From NCBI RefSeq assembly GCF_026230175.1, contig NZ_CP104208.1, forward strand, positions 2,790,001 to 2,854,000: a stretch of DNA of 64,000 nucleotides. The letters are read 5' to 3'. The notes below the pieces were generated by a model that saw nothing but the letters and a program-made list of their open reading frames with translations, made no database searches and had not been told where the DNA came from. Each line of letters begins with the position of its first letter. Within the stretch, counting starts at the first letter, position 1. This document shows, in pieces, positions 50,503-59,710 of this stretch. The stretch comes from Desulfovibrio mangrovi. GTDB lineage: Bacteria > Desulfobacterota > Desulfovibrionia > Desulfovibrionales > Desulfovibrionaceae. The position numbers and the translations under genes are program-made.

Positions 50503-50541
50503 CGCGACCTGTCCCTAAGGCCTTTCGGCCTGTATCCCACC

Positions 50542-50569
50542 GCTCGCCCGCTGCCCACGGGCGGGCGGA
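50542..50569 (+). terminator. Possible terminator of nfnAB
   Basis: A GC-rich imperfect inverted repeat (CGCCCGC / GCGGGCG type) about 40 bases after nfnB. No T tract, so low confidence. Confidence 0.4.
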
Positions 50570-50739
50570 ATGGATGCAGGACGGCTGCTCCCCCGCTCCC
50601 CTCTGCGCGCCGCACTTGCCGGCGGACTTGTGACGTCTTCCAATCCTGCGGGGAATAGCGTATTCTGGACCCGATTCTGCGTTTCCATTCAGTTTATTTA
50701 TGAAAAAGCGGCCAATACGCCGCTCCGGAGAAGTCAACT

Positions 50740-52065
50740 ATGCCCGATACCCCCGCACACGAGCCCAAGAAGCTGCCCCGGCAGTCAGGCTCAACCTTCA
50801 AGGACAAGGTAGCGGAACTCCTGCCCGAGGGCGGAAACCTTAACCTGTGCCTCACCTGTGGCGCCTGTTCCGCGGGATGCCCCGCCACGGGTCTGGAAGG
50901 CATGGACCCCAGAAAGTTCCTGCGTATGGCCGCTCTCGGCATGGATGAGGAACTGACCACCACCCCGTGGGTATGGATGTGCACCATGTGCACCCGCTGT
51001 GTGCATGTTTGCCCCATGCGCATCAACATTCCCCAACTTGTGTATCAGGCCCGCAAAAGCTGGCCCGAGGACAAGAAGCCTCGCGGCATCGTGAACTCCT
51101 GCCATCAGGCCCTGAAGACCGAAGGCTTCAGCGCCATGGGCGCAAGCTCCGAAGACTTCCGCTTCGTGGTGGAAGACATGGTGGAGGAAGTGCGCGAATC
51201 ACAGCCCGGTCAGGAAAACCTTGAAGCGCCCGTGGACAAGCATGGTGCCGAGTACTTCCTGAACCAGAACTCCCGCGAGCCGGTGACCGAACCCGATGAA
51301 ATGGTTCCGCTCTGGAAGATCCTGAACAAGGCCGGATGCGACTGGACCTACGGCTCCGTCGGCTGGGCGGCAGAAAACTACTGCCTCTTTGCTGCGGACG
51401 ACGAAAACTGGGAACGGATTGTCCGGACCAAGATCAAGGCAGTGGAGGATCTTGGCTGCAAGTACTGGCTGAACACGGAGTGAGGCCACGAACTTTACGC
51501 AGTCCGGTTCGGATTGCAGAAATTCAACATCAAGACCGACGTCCAGATCGAATCCATCATCCGTCTCTACGCAAAGTGGGTACGCGAGGGCAAACTGCCC
51601 GTGAATTCCGACTGGAACAAGGATGGCATCAAGTTCACCGTGCAGGACCCCTGCCAGCTGGTCCGCAAGACCTATGGCGATCCTGTTGCGGATGACTTGC
51701 GATATGTGGTGAAGGCCGTTGTAGGTGAAGAAAACTTCATCGACATGTGGCCCAACAAGTCCAACAACTATTGTTGCGGCGGCGGTGGCGGTTTCCTCCA
51801 GTCCGGCTTCCCGGACGCGCGCCGGTACTACGGCAAGCGCAAGGATGAGCAGATAAAGAATACCGGTGCGCCGTATGTAATCGCACCCTGCCACAACTGC
51901 CACTCACAGATTCACGATCTCTCCGAATACTATGGCGGCGGGTACCACGTGGTGCACCTGTGGACCCTCATTGCGCTTTCGCTGGGCATGCTCGGTGAAA
52001 ACGAACGCGAGTATCTCGGTGCAGATCTGTGCGACTGCGGTATGTGCAGCATGGATGACGAATAA
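50740..52065 (+). CDS. HdrC-HdrB fusion, heterodisulfide-reductase-type subunit, selenoprotein
   Basis: A 441-residue protein read through an in-frame TGA (51481-51483, residue 248). The N-terminal part is HdrC-like with two [4Fe-4S] motifs (Cys37/40/43/47 and Cys81/84/87/91). The C-terminal part is HdrB-like with a full CCG motif (Cys305-X39-Cys345-Cys346-X37-Cys384-X2-Cys387). The TGA falls where related proteins have the Cys of an E-C-G-H motif, and the text continues U-G-H-E-L-Y in frame. A SECIS-like hairpin follows. Role: passes or uses electrons at the non-cubane cluster site, reducing a disulfide or partner protein. Fusion of C and B and Sec use are both notable. Confidence 0.87.
51481..51517 (+). 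promoter_or_regulatory. Sec codon and SECIS-like element in hdrCB
   Basis: TGA (51481-51483) followed by a 7-base stem GCAGTCC / GGATTGC (51499-51505 and 51511-51517) closed by a GGTTC loop. The loop is 22 bases after the TGA, within the distance used by bacterial SelB. The loop holds the GU expected for SelB binding. Confidence 0.8.
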
Positions 52066-52112
52066 CGTTCCGCCGTCCGGAAAACGGCGGAAGGCACACC
52101 AGAGAGGAAGCT

Positions 52113-55100
52113 ATGAACGCAGCGACCACGTCGAAACTGTCTGATGCCCCTCCCGGTACTTCCGGCCCTTCCCAAGGTGCCGTTATGGTGGTTGGTGGCG
52201 GTATTGCTGGCATGCAATCCGCCATTGACCTCGCCAATTCGGGATTCAAGGTATATCTGGTTGAAAACAAGTCCGGCATCGGCGGGGTCATGGCCCAGCT
52301 GGCCAAAACCTACCCAACAAACGACTGCGCACTCTGAATACTCTCACCCAAGTTGGTAGAGTGCGGTCGGCACTTGAACATCGAACTCCTGCCCCTCACC
52401 GAGGTGCAGAAGGTGGAAGGCGAAGAAGGCAACTTCACGGTGCACCTGCGTCAGGCTCCGCGATTCATTGATCCGGAAAAATGCATAGCCTGCGGCGAGT
52501 GTTCCAGAAAATGCCCCAAGAAGATTTCCAACCCCTTCAACGCCGGTCTGGACACACGCAAATCTGTCCACATCATCTACGACCAGACCGTCCCCCTGAA
52601 GTACGCCATTGACGAGGAAAGCTGCATCTACCTGCAAAAGGGCAAATGCGGTGCCTGCGCCAAGATCTGTCCCGCCGATGCGGTGAACTTCAATGACAAG
52701 CCCCGCGAGTTCAGCGTGAACGTGGGTTCCGTGGTGCTCGCCCCCGGCATCAAGACCTTCGACCCCACGTCCTTTGACAGCTACGCCTATTCCCGCATTC
52801 CGGACGTCATCACCAGTCTGGAATACGAACGCCTCCTTTCCGCATCCGGCCCCTGTCAGGGCCATGTGCTGCGCCCCTCAGACAGCACGGAACCCAAGCG
52901 CATAGCATGGCTGCAGTGCGTGGGTTCACGCGGCAACAACAAATGCGACAACGACTACTGTTCCAACGTCTGCTGCATGTACGCGCTCAAGCAGGCGCTG
53001 GTCACGGCGGACCACGCCCACGGCGAGGGCCACGATCAGGCCATCTTCTTCATGGACGTGCGCGCCCATAACAAGAGCTTTGAACAGTATTACAATCAGG
53101 CCATGCACAAGGGCGTGCGCATCCTGCGTGCCCGCCCCCACTCCTTCCTGCCCGGCGAGGGCAACAAGGGCGTGCGGGTGGAATACGTGGGCGAAGCGGG
53201 CGATCCGCACTCGGAACACTTCGACATGGTCGTGCTCTCCGTGGCGCTTGAAGCCCCTGCGGAGGCAAAGAAGCTCGCGGAAACCTTCTCCATTGATCTG
53301 GACAAGTGGAACTTCGCGGACACCGACCCCTTCGACCCCGTGCGCACCTCGCGCAAGGGCGTGTACGTCTGCGGCGGGTTCCAGGAACCCAAGGACATTC
53401 CCCGCTCGGTCATGGAAGCCAGCGCCGCAGCCAGCGCCGCCACGGCCTCACTCGCACCGGCGCGCGGCACCCGCACCGTGGACCGACAGGTGCCGGAAGC
53501 CATCAACGTGTTCGGCGAAGCGCCCCGCATAGGCGTGTTCGTCTGCGCCTGCGGTATCAACATCTCCAGCGTCATCGACGTGCATGGGGTTGCCGACTAT
53601 GCCCGCACCCTGCCCGGCGTGGTGCATGTGGAAAACAACATGTTCTCCTGTTCGCAGGACACGCAGGTGGCCATTGCGGAAGTCATCCGCAAACACAACC
53701 TCAACCGCGTTGTGGTTGCGGCCTGCACGCCCCGCACGCACGAACCGCTGTTCCGCGAAACGCTGGAAGCGGCCGGTCTGAACAAATACCTCTTCGCCAT
53801 GGCGAACATCCGCAACCACGGTTCGTGGGTACACGCCACCGATCCGGAAGGCGCCACCCGCAAGGCCAAGGATCAGGTCCGCATGGCCGTGGCCAGCGCC
53901 CGCCATCTTGCCCCGCTCAAGGAAGTGACGCTCGGCGTCACCCCCTCTGCCCTCGTGGTAGGCGGCGGCGTCTCCGGCATGACCGCCGCGCTGGGCATCG
54001 CCGAACAGGGCTTTGAGGTGCATCTGGTGGAAAAGGAAGCGGAACTCGGCGGCAACGCCCGCAAACTGCGCGTGGCGCAGGGCCGTTTCGCGGTAGCTCC
54101 CTACCTTGACGAGCTTGAAAAGAAGGTACGCGCACACGACCGCATCTCCCTGCATACGCAGACCGCCATTGAGGATGTGGACGGCTTTGTGGGCAACTTT
54201 GTCACCCGCCTGAAGGAAAACGGCGCGGAACAGGAAATCCGACATGGCGCCGTGGTGCTGGCCACCGGCGGCGTGGGCCACAAGCCTGAAGGTCGCTACG
54301 GTTTCGGCTCGCACCCCATGATCATGACGCACCAGCAGATAGACGCCGGATTCATGGATGGTTCCATCAAGCCGGAAGCCCTGCAAAGCGTGGTGTTCAT
54401 CCAGTGCGTCGGCTCCCGCGAGCCGGAACGCCCGTACTGTTCGCGCGTGTGCTGCACGCACACCGTGGAAAGCGCCCTGCACATCAAGCGCGCCAATCCC
54501 GACGCCCGCGTGACCGTGCTCTACCGCGACATGCGCACCTACGGCCAGCGCGAGCTGCTCTACAAGGAAGCCCGCGCCGCAGGCGTCATCTTCTCCCGCT
54601 TCCGCCTGAGCGAACGCCCCCGGGTGAGCGTGGTTGACGGCGTAATCAACGTGACCTTCAAGGATCATGTCCTTCAGGAAGAGCTGACCGTGGAAGCCGA
54701 CATGCTGGGTCTTGCCTCGGCCATTGTCGCGCCGGACGTGAACGATCTGGCGCAGATGGTCAAGGCCACCCTCAGCGACGAAGGCTGGTACGTGGAAGCC
54801 CACTCCAAGCTGCGCCCCGTGGACTTTGTCACGGACGGCGTGTTCATGGCCGGTCTGGGGCACTATCCCAAGCCGCTTGAAGAATCCGTGACACAGGCGC
54901 GTGCCGCCGTCTCGCGCGTTGCCACCGTGCTCAGCCGCACGGAGATGACGCTGGCGGGCACCGTGGCCACCATCAACAAGGCCAAGTGCGTCGGTTGCGC
55001 GGTGTGCTGGAATGTATGCCCGTACAACGCCATCAGCCCCGACGAGAAGGGGTTCGCCGAAGTGAACGAGGCACTCTGCAAGGGTTGCGGCTTATGCGCC

Positions 55101-55184
55101 GCGGCCTGCCGTTCCGGCGCGCCGGATCTTCGCGGCTTCACCACCAGCGACATCATGGCGCAGGTTTCCGCCATGCTCGGTTAG
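52113..55184 (+). CDS. hdrA: HdrA, tandem two-FAD form, selenoprotein
   Basis: A 1023-residue protein read through an in-frame TGA (52335-52337, residue 75). The first half has FAD motif GGGIAG near 29, then the HdrA motif TNDC-A-L-U-I-L-S-P-K-L with Cys72 and Sec75, and [4Fe-4S] motifs at Cys124/127/130/134 and around Cys171-186. From about residue 470 a second HdrA unit begins ([13 protein letters not shown]), with another FAD motif GGGVSG near 615 but no TNDC-type cluster. Two ferredoxin motifs end the protein (near 959 and 989). HdrA carries the electron-bifurcating flavin. Normal HdrA is about 650 residues, so this is a duplicated form. Confidence 0.88.
52335..52362 (+). promoter_or_regulatory. 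Sec codon and SECIS-like element in hdrA
   Basis: TGA (52335-52337) followed by ACTCT-C-ACC pairing with GGT-AGAGT (52340-52348 and 52355-52362), one bulged C, and a CAAGTT loop. The loop starts 11 bases after the TGA, slightly closer than usual, and contains GU. Confidence 0.68.
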
Positions 55185-55211
55185 CCACGAGCTGACGCAA
55201 GGAGAGTTTGC

Positions 55212-55760
55212 ATGAAAGAGTTGGAACTGTACGAACCCCGCATCGTGGCATTCTTCTGTCACTGGTGCTCCTACGGTGCAGCCGACCTCGCAGGCGTGAG
55301 CCGCATGGAGTATCCCGCAAGCTTCCGCGCCGTGCGCATTCCCTGCACGGGCCGCATGAGCCCCAAGTTCATCCTCCATGCCCTGCGCCAGGGCGCGGAC
55401 GGCATATGGGTTTCCGGCTGCCACCCCGGCGACTGCCACTACGGCACCGGCAACTACCATTCCCGCCGCAGGCTTGAGCTGTTCAAGAACATGCTGGAAT
55501 ACATCGGCATCGAAAAGGACCGCATCCACTTCTCGTGGATATCCTCCGCAGAGGCCGAAAAATTCCAGCAGATGGCCATCAGCGTTGTGGAATCCGTGCG
55601 CAAGCTCGGCCCCAACACCAAGCTGGTCAAGGACCTGTGCAACGACTGCATACCGCCCGTTCCCACCTGCAACTACATGAACGAGTGCTACGAAGATCTT
55701 GAAGCAATCGCGGAAGCAGGGGGCCTCAACAAGCCGATCGGCGGGAGGGACGCAATATGA
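55212..55760 (+). CDS. flxD: MvhD/FlxD-type [2Fe-2S] electron-transfer protein
   Basis: A 182-residue MvhD-family protein with the cysteine sets FFCHWCSYGAADLAG (near 15-20), PCTGRM and GCHPGDCHYGTGNYHSRRR (near 70-88). MvhD normally connects a hydrogenase to HdrA. Here no hydrogenase genes are present, and the linked flxCBA genes make it FlxD, passing electrons from the NADH-oxidising Flx subunits to HdrA. A clear AAGGAGAG site precedes the ATG. It overlaps flxC by four bases. Confidence 0.9.
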   Translation: MKELELYEPRIVAFFCHWCSYGAADLAGVSRMEYPASFRAVRIPCTGRMSPKFILHALRQGADGIWVSGCHPGDCHYGTGNYHSRRRLELFKNMLEYIGIEKDRIHFSWISSAEAEKFQQMAISVVESVRKLGPNTKLVKDLCNDCIPPVPTCNYMNECYEDLEAIAEAGGLNKPIGGRDAI

Positions 55761-56737
55761 TGCCCGCACGCACCGAAGCAATCCGCGCGGCCGCCCGCAG
55801 GCTTCTCGAAGCAGGCAGGGTGGACGCGGTTATCGGCTACACGCAGGGCACCATTCCCCTGCGCGCCCAGCCCTTCATCGCCTACACGCCGGAAGAATGC
55901 GACAAGCTCATCTGGAGCAGCTTCTGCGGCGGCAACCTCGCCTCCATCGCCTCCGGTCGCACCGACCGCGTGGCCGTGGTGGCGCAGGGCTGCGTTTCGC
56001 GCAACCTGAACGGGCTGGTGCACGAAAAGCGCATCAAGCGCGAAAACCTCTACATCATCGGCGTGCCCTGCCTCGGCATGCTGGACCAGCGCAAGGTTGA
56101 GGCCAAGCTCATGGGCCGCAACATAGAGACGCTGAAAAGCGACCCCGAGGAAGATCTGGGCGGTATCGTCATAACCGGCTGCAACTCCACGCGCGAATGC
56201 TTCGTGGAGTTCATCAAGCGCCGCGACGTTAAGCGCGACAACTGCTACACCTGCATGCACCGCAACCCAGTGGGTGCGGACGAAGTGGTGGCTGAACCCG
56301 TTTCCGAAACCGCAGGCGGCGATATAGATGCCGTGGCCGCCCCCTGGGCACGCTTTGACGCCGACCGCCGCTGGGACGAGTTCACCAAGAACTTCGAGGA
56401 CTGCATCCGCTGTCACGCTTGCCGCGATGTCTGCCCGCTGTGCTACTGCACCACCTGCTTCGTGGACGAATCCAATCCCCAGTGGTGCGGCAAGACGCAG
56501 GACCCGGCAGACGTGCAGACCTTCCACATCCTGCGCGCCTTCCACTGCGCCGGACGCTGCACCGACTGCGGTGCCTGCGAAACGGCCTGCCCGCAAGGCA
56601 TCAAGATGCGCCGTCTGACCAGCATGCTGGAGAAGGACGTGCGCGCCAAGTGGGGCCACGAACCGGGTATGGATTGCGACACCAAGCCGCCCCTTTCCAC
56701 CTACAGGCCGGACGACCCGGAAGACCACTTCAAGTAG
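55757..56737 (+). CDS. flxC: FlxC-type iron-sulfur protein
   Basis: A 326-residue protein. The first 190 residues resemble the beta subunit of coenzyme F420 hydrogenase/dehydrogenase, with several Cys. The C-terminal part has two [4Fe-4S] ferredoxin motifs, CIRCHACRDVCPLCYC (near 216) and CAGRCTDCGACETACPQG (near 265). Position between the MvhD-like gene and the dicluster gene matches flxC of Desulfovibrio vulgaris. The B/C naming rests on gene order. Confidence 0.8.
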   Translation: MMPARTEAIRAAARRLLEAGRVDAVIGYTQGTIPLRAQPFIAYTPEECDKLIWSSFCGGNLASIASGRTDRVAVVAQGCVSRNLNGLVHEKRIKRENLYIIGVPCLGMLDQRKVEAKLMGRNIETLKSDPEEDLGGIVITGCNSTRECFVEFIKRRDVKRDNCYTCMHRNPVGADEVVAEPVSETAGGDIDAVAAPWARFDADRRWDEFTKNFEDCIRCHACRDVCPLCYCTTCFVDESNPQWCGKTQDPADVQTFHILRAFHCAGRCTDCGACETACPQGIKMRRLTSMLEKDVRAKWGHEPGMDCDTKPPLSTYRPDDPEDHFK

Positions 56738-56746
56738 GAGGCCGCC

Positions 56747-57814
56747 GTGCAATACAAGATACTGAGCAAGGACAGCCTCGCCGGATTTGTCGAGGCGCTG
56801 AGCAAGGAATATACGGTCTACGCCCCCAAGCGGGACAAGAAGGTGCCCAACAAGATGGTCTGGAAGGTGCTGGAAGCGGACGAGACGCCCACCTTCGAGT
56901 TCGTCAACACCGAGATGTCGCCCAAGGACTTCGTGTTCCCGCAGAGCGAGTGCATGATGCGCTTCAAGGCCGAGGGCAAAGAGGCCATGGTGCTCAAGCC
57001 CGTGGAGATGGACACGGAGCGGCGGGTGCTGCTGAACGTGCGCCCCTGCGACGCCAAGGGTCTCTCCTTCATGGACATGATCTTCTGTCAGGACGAGCAG
57101 ACCAACGACGTATACTGGCGCGACAAGCGCGAGCGCACCGTCATGATCGGCCTCGCCTGCAACAACCCGTGTCCCAGCTGCTTCTGCCTTGAGGCCAACT
57201 GCGGCCCGCACCATGAGGCCGGACTGGACATCCTGATGGTGGACCTTGGCGTGAATCTGCTCGTCAAGCCGCTCACCGAACGCGGCAAGAGCATTGCCGC
57301 CTCGCTGCCCGACGCCGAAGCCGGTGAACCGGAGCGCGCGGCGATCATAAAGCGCCATGCCGAAGACGCCATGAAAAAGACCTTCAGCACAGAGCGCGTG
57401 GAGCAGCGCAGCCTGATGGAGCTGTACAACCTGCCCTACTGGGAACGGGTGTGCGAGACCTGCATCAACTGCGGCACCTGCACCTTTGTCTGCCCCACCT
57501 GCCACTGCTTCGACATTCAGGACGAAATGCCCGCCAACGGGGACACCGGACGCCGCGTGCGCAACTGGGACTACTGCATGGCCCCGCTGTTCACCCTGCA
57601 CACCTCGGGGCACAACCCCAGAGGCAAGAAGGTGGCCCGCGTACGCCAGCGCTTCATGCACAAGTACAAATACATCCCCATGAAGCGTGGCGGCGAGGTG
57701 GGCTGCGTGGGCTGTGGACGCTGCGTGCGCCTGTGCCCCGTGAACATCGACATCCGCGACGTGATCAACGCCATGAATGCCCCTGACGCCACGGCAGAAG
57801 GGCGGGAGGTGTAG
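56747..57814 (+). CDS. flxB: FlxB-type 4Fe-4S dicluster protein
   Basis: A 355-residue protein of the anaerobic sulfite reductase A / sulfhydrogenase beta family. It has a conserved N-terminal domain including RPCDAKGL, a middle set CNNPCPSCFC, and two ferredoxin motifs, CETCINCGTCTFVCPTCHC (near 229) and CVGCGRCVRLCPVNI (near 322). The start is GTG at 56747, supported by AGGAG overlapping the flxC stop. It carries electrons between the FlxA flavin and the rest of the complex. Confidence 0.86.
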   Translation: MQYKILSKDSLAGFVEALSKEYTVYAPKRDKKVPNKMVWKVLEADETPTFEFVNTEMSPKDFVFPQSECMMRFKAEGKEAMVLKPVEMDTERRVLLNVRPCDAKGLSFMDMIFCQDEQTNDVYWRDKRERTVMIGLACNNPCPSCFCLEANCGPHHEAGLDILMVDLGVNLLVKPLTERGKSIAASLPDAEAGEPERAAIIKRHAEDAMKKTFSTERVEQRSLMELYNLPYWERVCETCINCGTCTFVCPTCHCFDIQDEMPANGDTGRRVRNWDYCMAPLFTLHTSGHNPRGKKVARVRQRFMHKYKYIPMKRGGEVGCVGCGRCVRLCPVNIDIRDVINAMNAPDATAEGREV

Positions 57815-57816
57815 CC

Positions 57817-58656
57817 ATGCTGAATCCCTATCTGCCCTACCCCGTGCGCATCTCGGATGTGCGCGTGGAGACCGAGGACAAGACCCTGCGGACCTTCGAG
57901 TTCGAGTTTCTGCATGAAAAGGACGCCAAGGCCTTTGCATACCATCCCGGCCAGTTTGCGGAGCTTTCCATCCCCGGGGTTGGTGAGAGTCCCATCGGCA
58001 TCGCTTCGAGCCCCACAGAGGGAAATAAGCTGCTTTTCACGGTATTCCGTGCGGGCAGCGTAACGAGCAAGCTGCACGGCATGAAGGTGGGCGACGTCAT
58101 GGGCGTGCGCGGCCCCATGGGCAACTGGTATCCGCTCGACCAGAACGAGGGCAAGAACCTCGTCATCATCGCCGGCGGCTATGCCGTTACCACCCTGCGT
58201 TCGACCATGGTGTGGCTGCAGGACCCCAAGAACCGTTCCCGCTTCGGCGAGATCGACTTCATCTACGGTGCCCGCACCCCCGGCATGTTGCTGTATCGTG
58301 ACGAGATGGAGGCATGGCAGAACAAGGGTGGCGTGCGTTGCCACGTTACCGTGGACCGCGAGTTCCCCGACTGGAACGGCCTTACCGGCTTTGTGCCCGC
58401 CGTGGTGGAACGCCTCGCCCCCAAGCCGGACAACGCCATAGCCCTTGTCTGCGGCCCGCCCGTGATGATCAAGTTCACCCAGCCCGTGCTGGATAAATGC
58501 GGCTGGAAGAGCGACCAGATTTTCCTGTCGCTGGAAAACCGCATGAAGTGTGGCATAGGCATCTGCGGCCGCTGCAATGTGGGGCATCAATACGTCTGCA
58601 AGGACGGCCCCGTGTTCAGCAAGGCCGAGCTGGATGAGTTGCCGGTGGAGTATTAG
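57817..58656 (+). CDS. flxA: FlxA, NAD(P)H-oxidising FAD/[2Fe-2S] subunit
   Basis: A 279-residue protein of the AsrB/ferredoxin-NADP reductase family. It has an FAD barrel (about 1-100), the nucleotide domain starting IAGGYAVTTLR, and a C-terminal [2Fe-2S] set CGIGICGRCNVGHQYVC. It would take electrons from NADH and feed them to FlxBCD and HdrA, allowing bifurcation between ferredoxin and the HdrB-type site. Starts two bases after the flxB stop with a GGGAGGTG site. Last gene of the operon. Confidence 0.9.
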   Translation: MLNPYLPYPVRISDVRVETEDKTLRTFEFEFLHEKDAKAFAYHPGQFAELSIPGVGESPIGIASSPTEGNKLLFTVFRAGSVTSKLHGMKVGDVMGVRGPMGNWYPLDQNEGKNLVIIAGGYAVTTLRSTMVWLQDPKNRSRFGEIDFIYGARTPGMLLYRDEMEAWQNKGGVRCHVTVDREFPDWNGLTGFVPAVVERLAPKPDNAIALVCGPPVMIKFTQPVLDKCGWKSDQIFLSLENRMKCGIGICGRCNVGHQYVCKDGPVFSKAELDELPVEY

Positions 58657-58690
58657 CGGCGAAAGCCGAAAGGCTTAACGAGATGAAATG

Positions 58691-58724
58691 AAAACGGGCA
58701 GGTGAAAACCTGCCCGTTTTATTA
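58691..58724 (+). terminator. Terminator of the hdr-flx operon
   Basis: Perfect 13-base arms AAAACGGGCAGGT / ACCTGCCCGTTTT (58691-58703 and 58708-58720) with a GAAA loop and T-rich tail. Strong. Confidence 0.95.
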
Positions 58725-58751
58725 TACAACAGACTACAATCAAGTTAACTT

Positions 58752-59315
58752 TTATTGGGAGATCAATAGCTCAAGAATTTCTTTAAGAGGCTTGGCAACC
58801 TTTTCAGAACTTTTACAAAACAGAGGAACAACATTAATCTTTAGATCCTCTATATCTCTATGCAATTGATTCGACACACCAACCTTATCGTCAACGATTA
58901 TTAAAACAAGTACGTCAATCCTATTTGTTTCTATAATATGTAAATATTTTTCTAGAATATTCCGACCTAAATTAGCCGAACTTCCCTTGATTTCAATAGC
59001 TATTGACTTACTAACTCCTCTTAATTCAAAATCAAAACTATTATCCAATAACAACCCACACCCATAGTCCTCAGCAAACTTAGCAACAAGTGAATTTACC
59101 GCTTCTGACATCGATATAGCTCTTGAAATTCTAACTGTTAAATCAGATGCACTGATCTCTTTATCAACATGCAGACTGTGCTTCTTACCCTTATCATCTA
59201 GAATCAACAATTCACTTGTCTTATCATCATATGAAAATGATATAATTTTTTTTACTAACTCAACAGCGACAGGGAACAAAAGCCCTATTAACAAAATTCT
59301 GAGCAGCTCACCCAT
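58752..59315 (-). CDS. Membrane-anchored PD-(D/E)XK-like protein of unknown function
   Basis: A 187-residue protein, much more AT-rich than its neighbours. One hydrophobic helix (about 3-26) precedes a soluble domain. Residues about 93-115 read D-F-E-L-R-G then A-I-E-I-K-G, which matches the D...(E)xK core of the PD-(D/E)XK nuclease-like fold. Later segments (LEKYLHIIETNRIDVLVLIIVD) fit the usual following helix and strand. Nuclease activity is an inference. The ATG at 59315 overlaps the TGA of the upstream gene (TGATG), so the two are coupled. No known family recognised. Confidence 0.62.
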   Translation of the reverse strand: MGELLRILLIGLLFPVAVELVKKIISFSYDDKTSELLILDDKGKKHSLHVDKEISASDLTVRISRAISMSEAVNSLVAKFAEDYGCGLLLDNSFDFELRGVSKSIAIEIKGSSANLGRNILEKYLHIIETNRIDVLVLIIVDDKVGVSNQLHRDIEDLKINVVPLFCKSSEKVAKPLKEILELLISQ

Positions 59316-59710
59316 CACAACTTACCTTTTACGTAAGACATTACAAGACTAATCATATATACAACCATACCAATCACCTGATGAGCTGGAAAACTAAAAA
59401 AAGCTGGCCCTATAAGCTTTATAGACAAGTAGCAAGCCGAACTCCATGCAAACAGAGACACTAATATAAAAAACCAAACAAAAGGTATAAAATGCATATC
59501 CTTTTTTGTTGTCACAAAAACATCATTACGTCCTTCGATTGGTATCTTAAGCTCTTTTGGCTGCACAAGAGGTAACAAAAAGGTAAGCCCGGCAGCAGAT
59601 AGAGTTGGCCCTATAAACCCTCCAGAATCAACATCAAGCGCACTCCGAAGCCCCCACTCGAACAGAAGCAACGTCAACGGAAACAAATAAATAAGAATTT
59701 TATACCACAA
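59315..59710 (-). CDS. AT-rich multi-span membrane protein of unknown function
   Basis: A 131-residue protein with four hydrophobic segments (about 4-22, 32-50, 74-97 and 104-126) and a short hydrophilic loop in the middle (about 51-72). The start is TTG at 59710, supported by GGGGAG eight bases upstream; no better ATG exists. It is the first gene of a two-gene AT-rich cassette with the PD-(D/E)XK-like gene, sharing one base. No family recognised. Confidence 0.58.
   Translation of the reverse strand: MWYKILIYLFPLTLLLFEWGLRSALDVDSGGFIGPTLSAAGLTFLLPLVQPKELKIPIEGRNDVFVTTKKDMHFIPFVWFFILVSLFAWSSACYLSIKLIGPAFFSFPAHQVIGMVVYMISLVMSYVKGKL

Noticed and set aside
50628-50640. TTGTGA before the hdr operon as a Rex or FNR site
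   Set aside because: Only one half-site is present; the other half needed for either palindrome is missing.
51481-51483. TGA as an ordinary stop ending a short HdrC-like gene
   Set aside because: Conserved HdrB-like sequence with a full CCG motif continues in the same frame, and a SECIS-like hairpin follows directly.
52335-52337. TGA as the end of a 74-residue FAD-binding fragment
   Set aside because: The next codons give the conserved I-L-S-P-K-L of HdrA in frame, so read-through as Sec explains the data better than a pseudogene.
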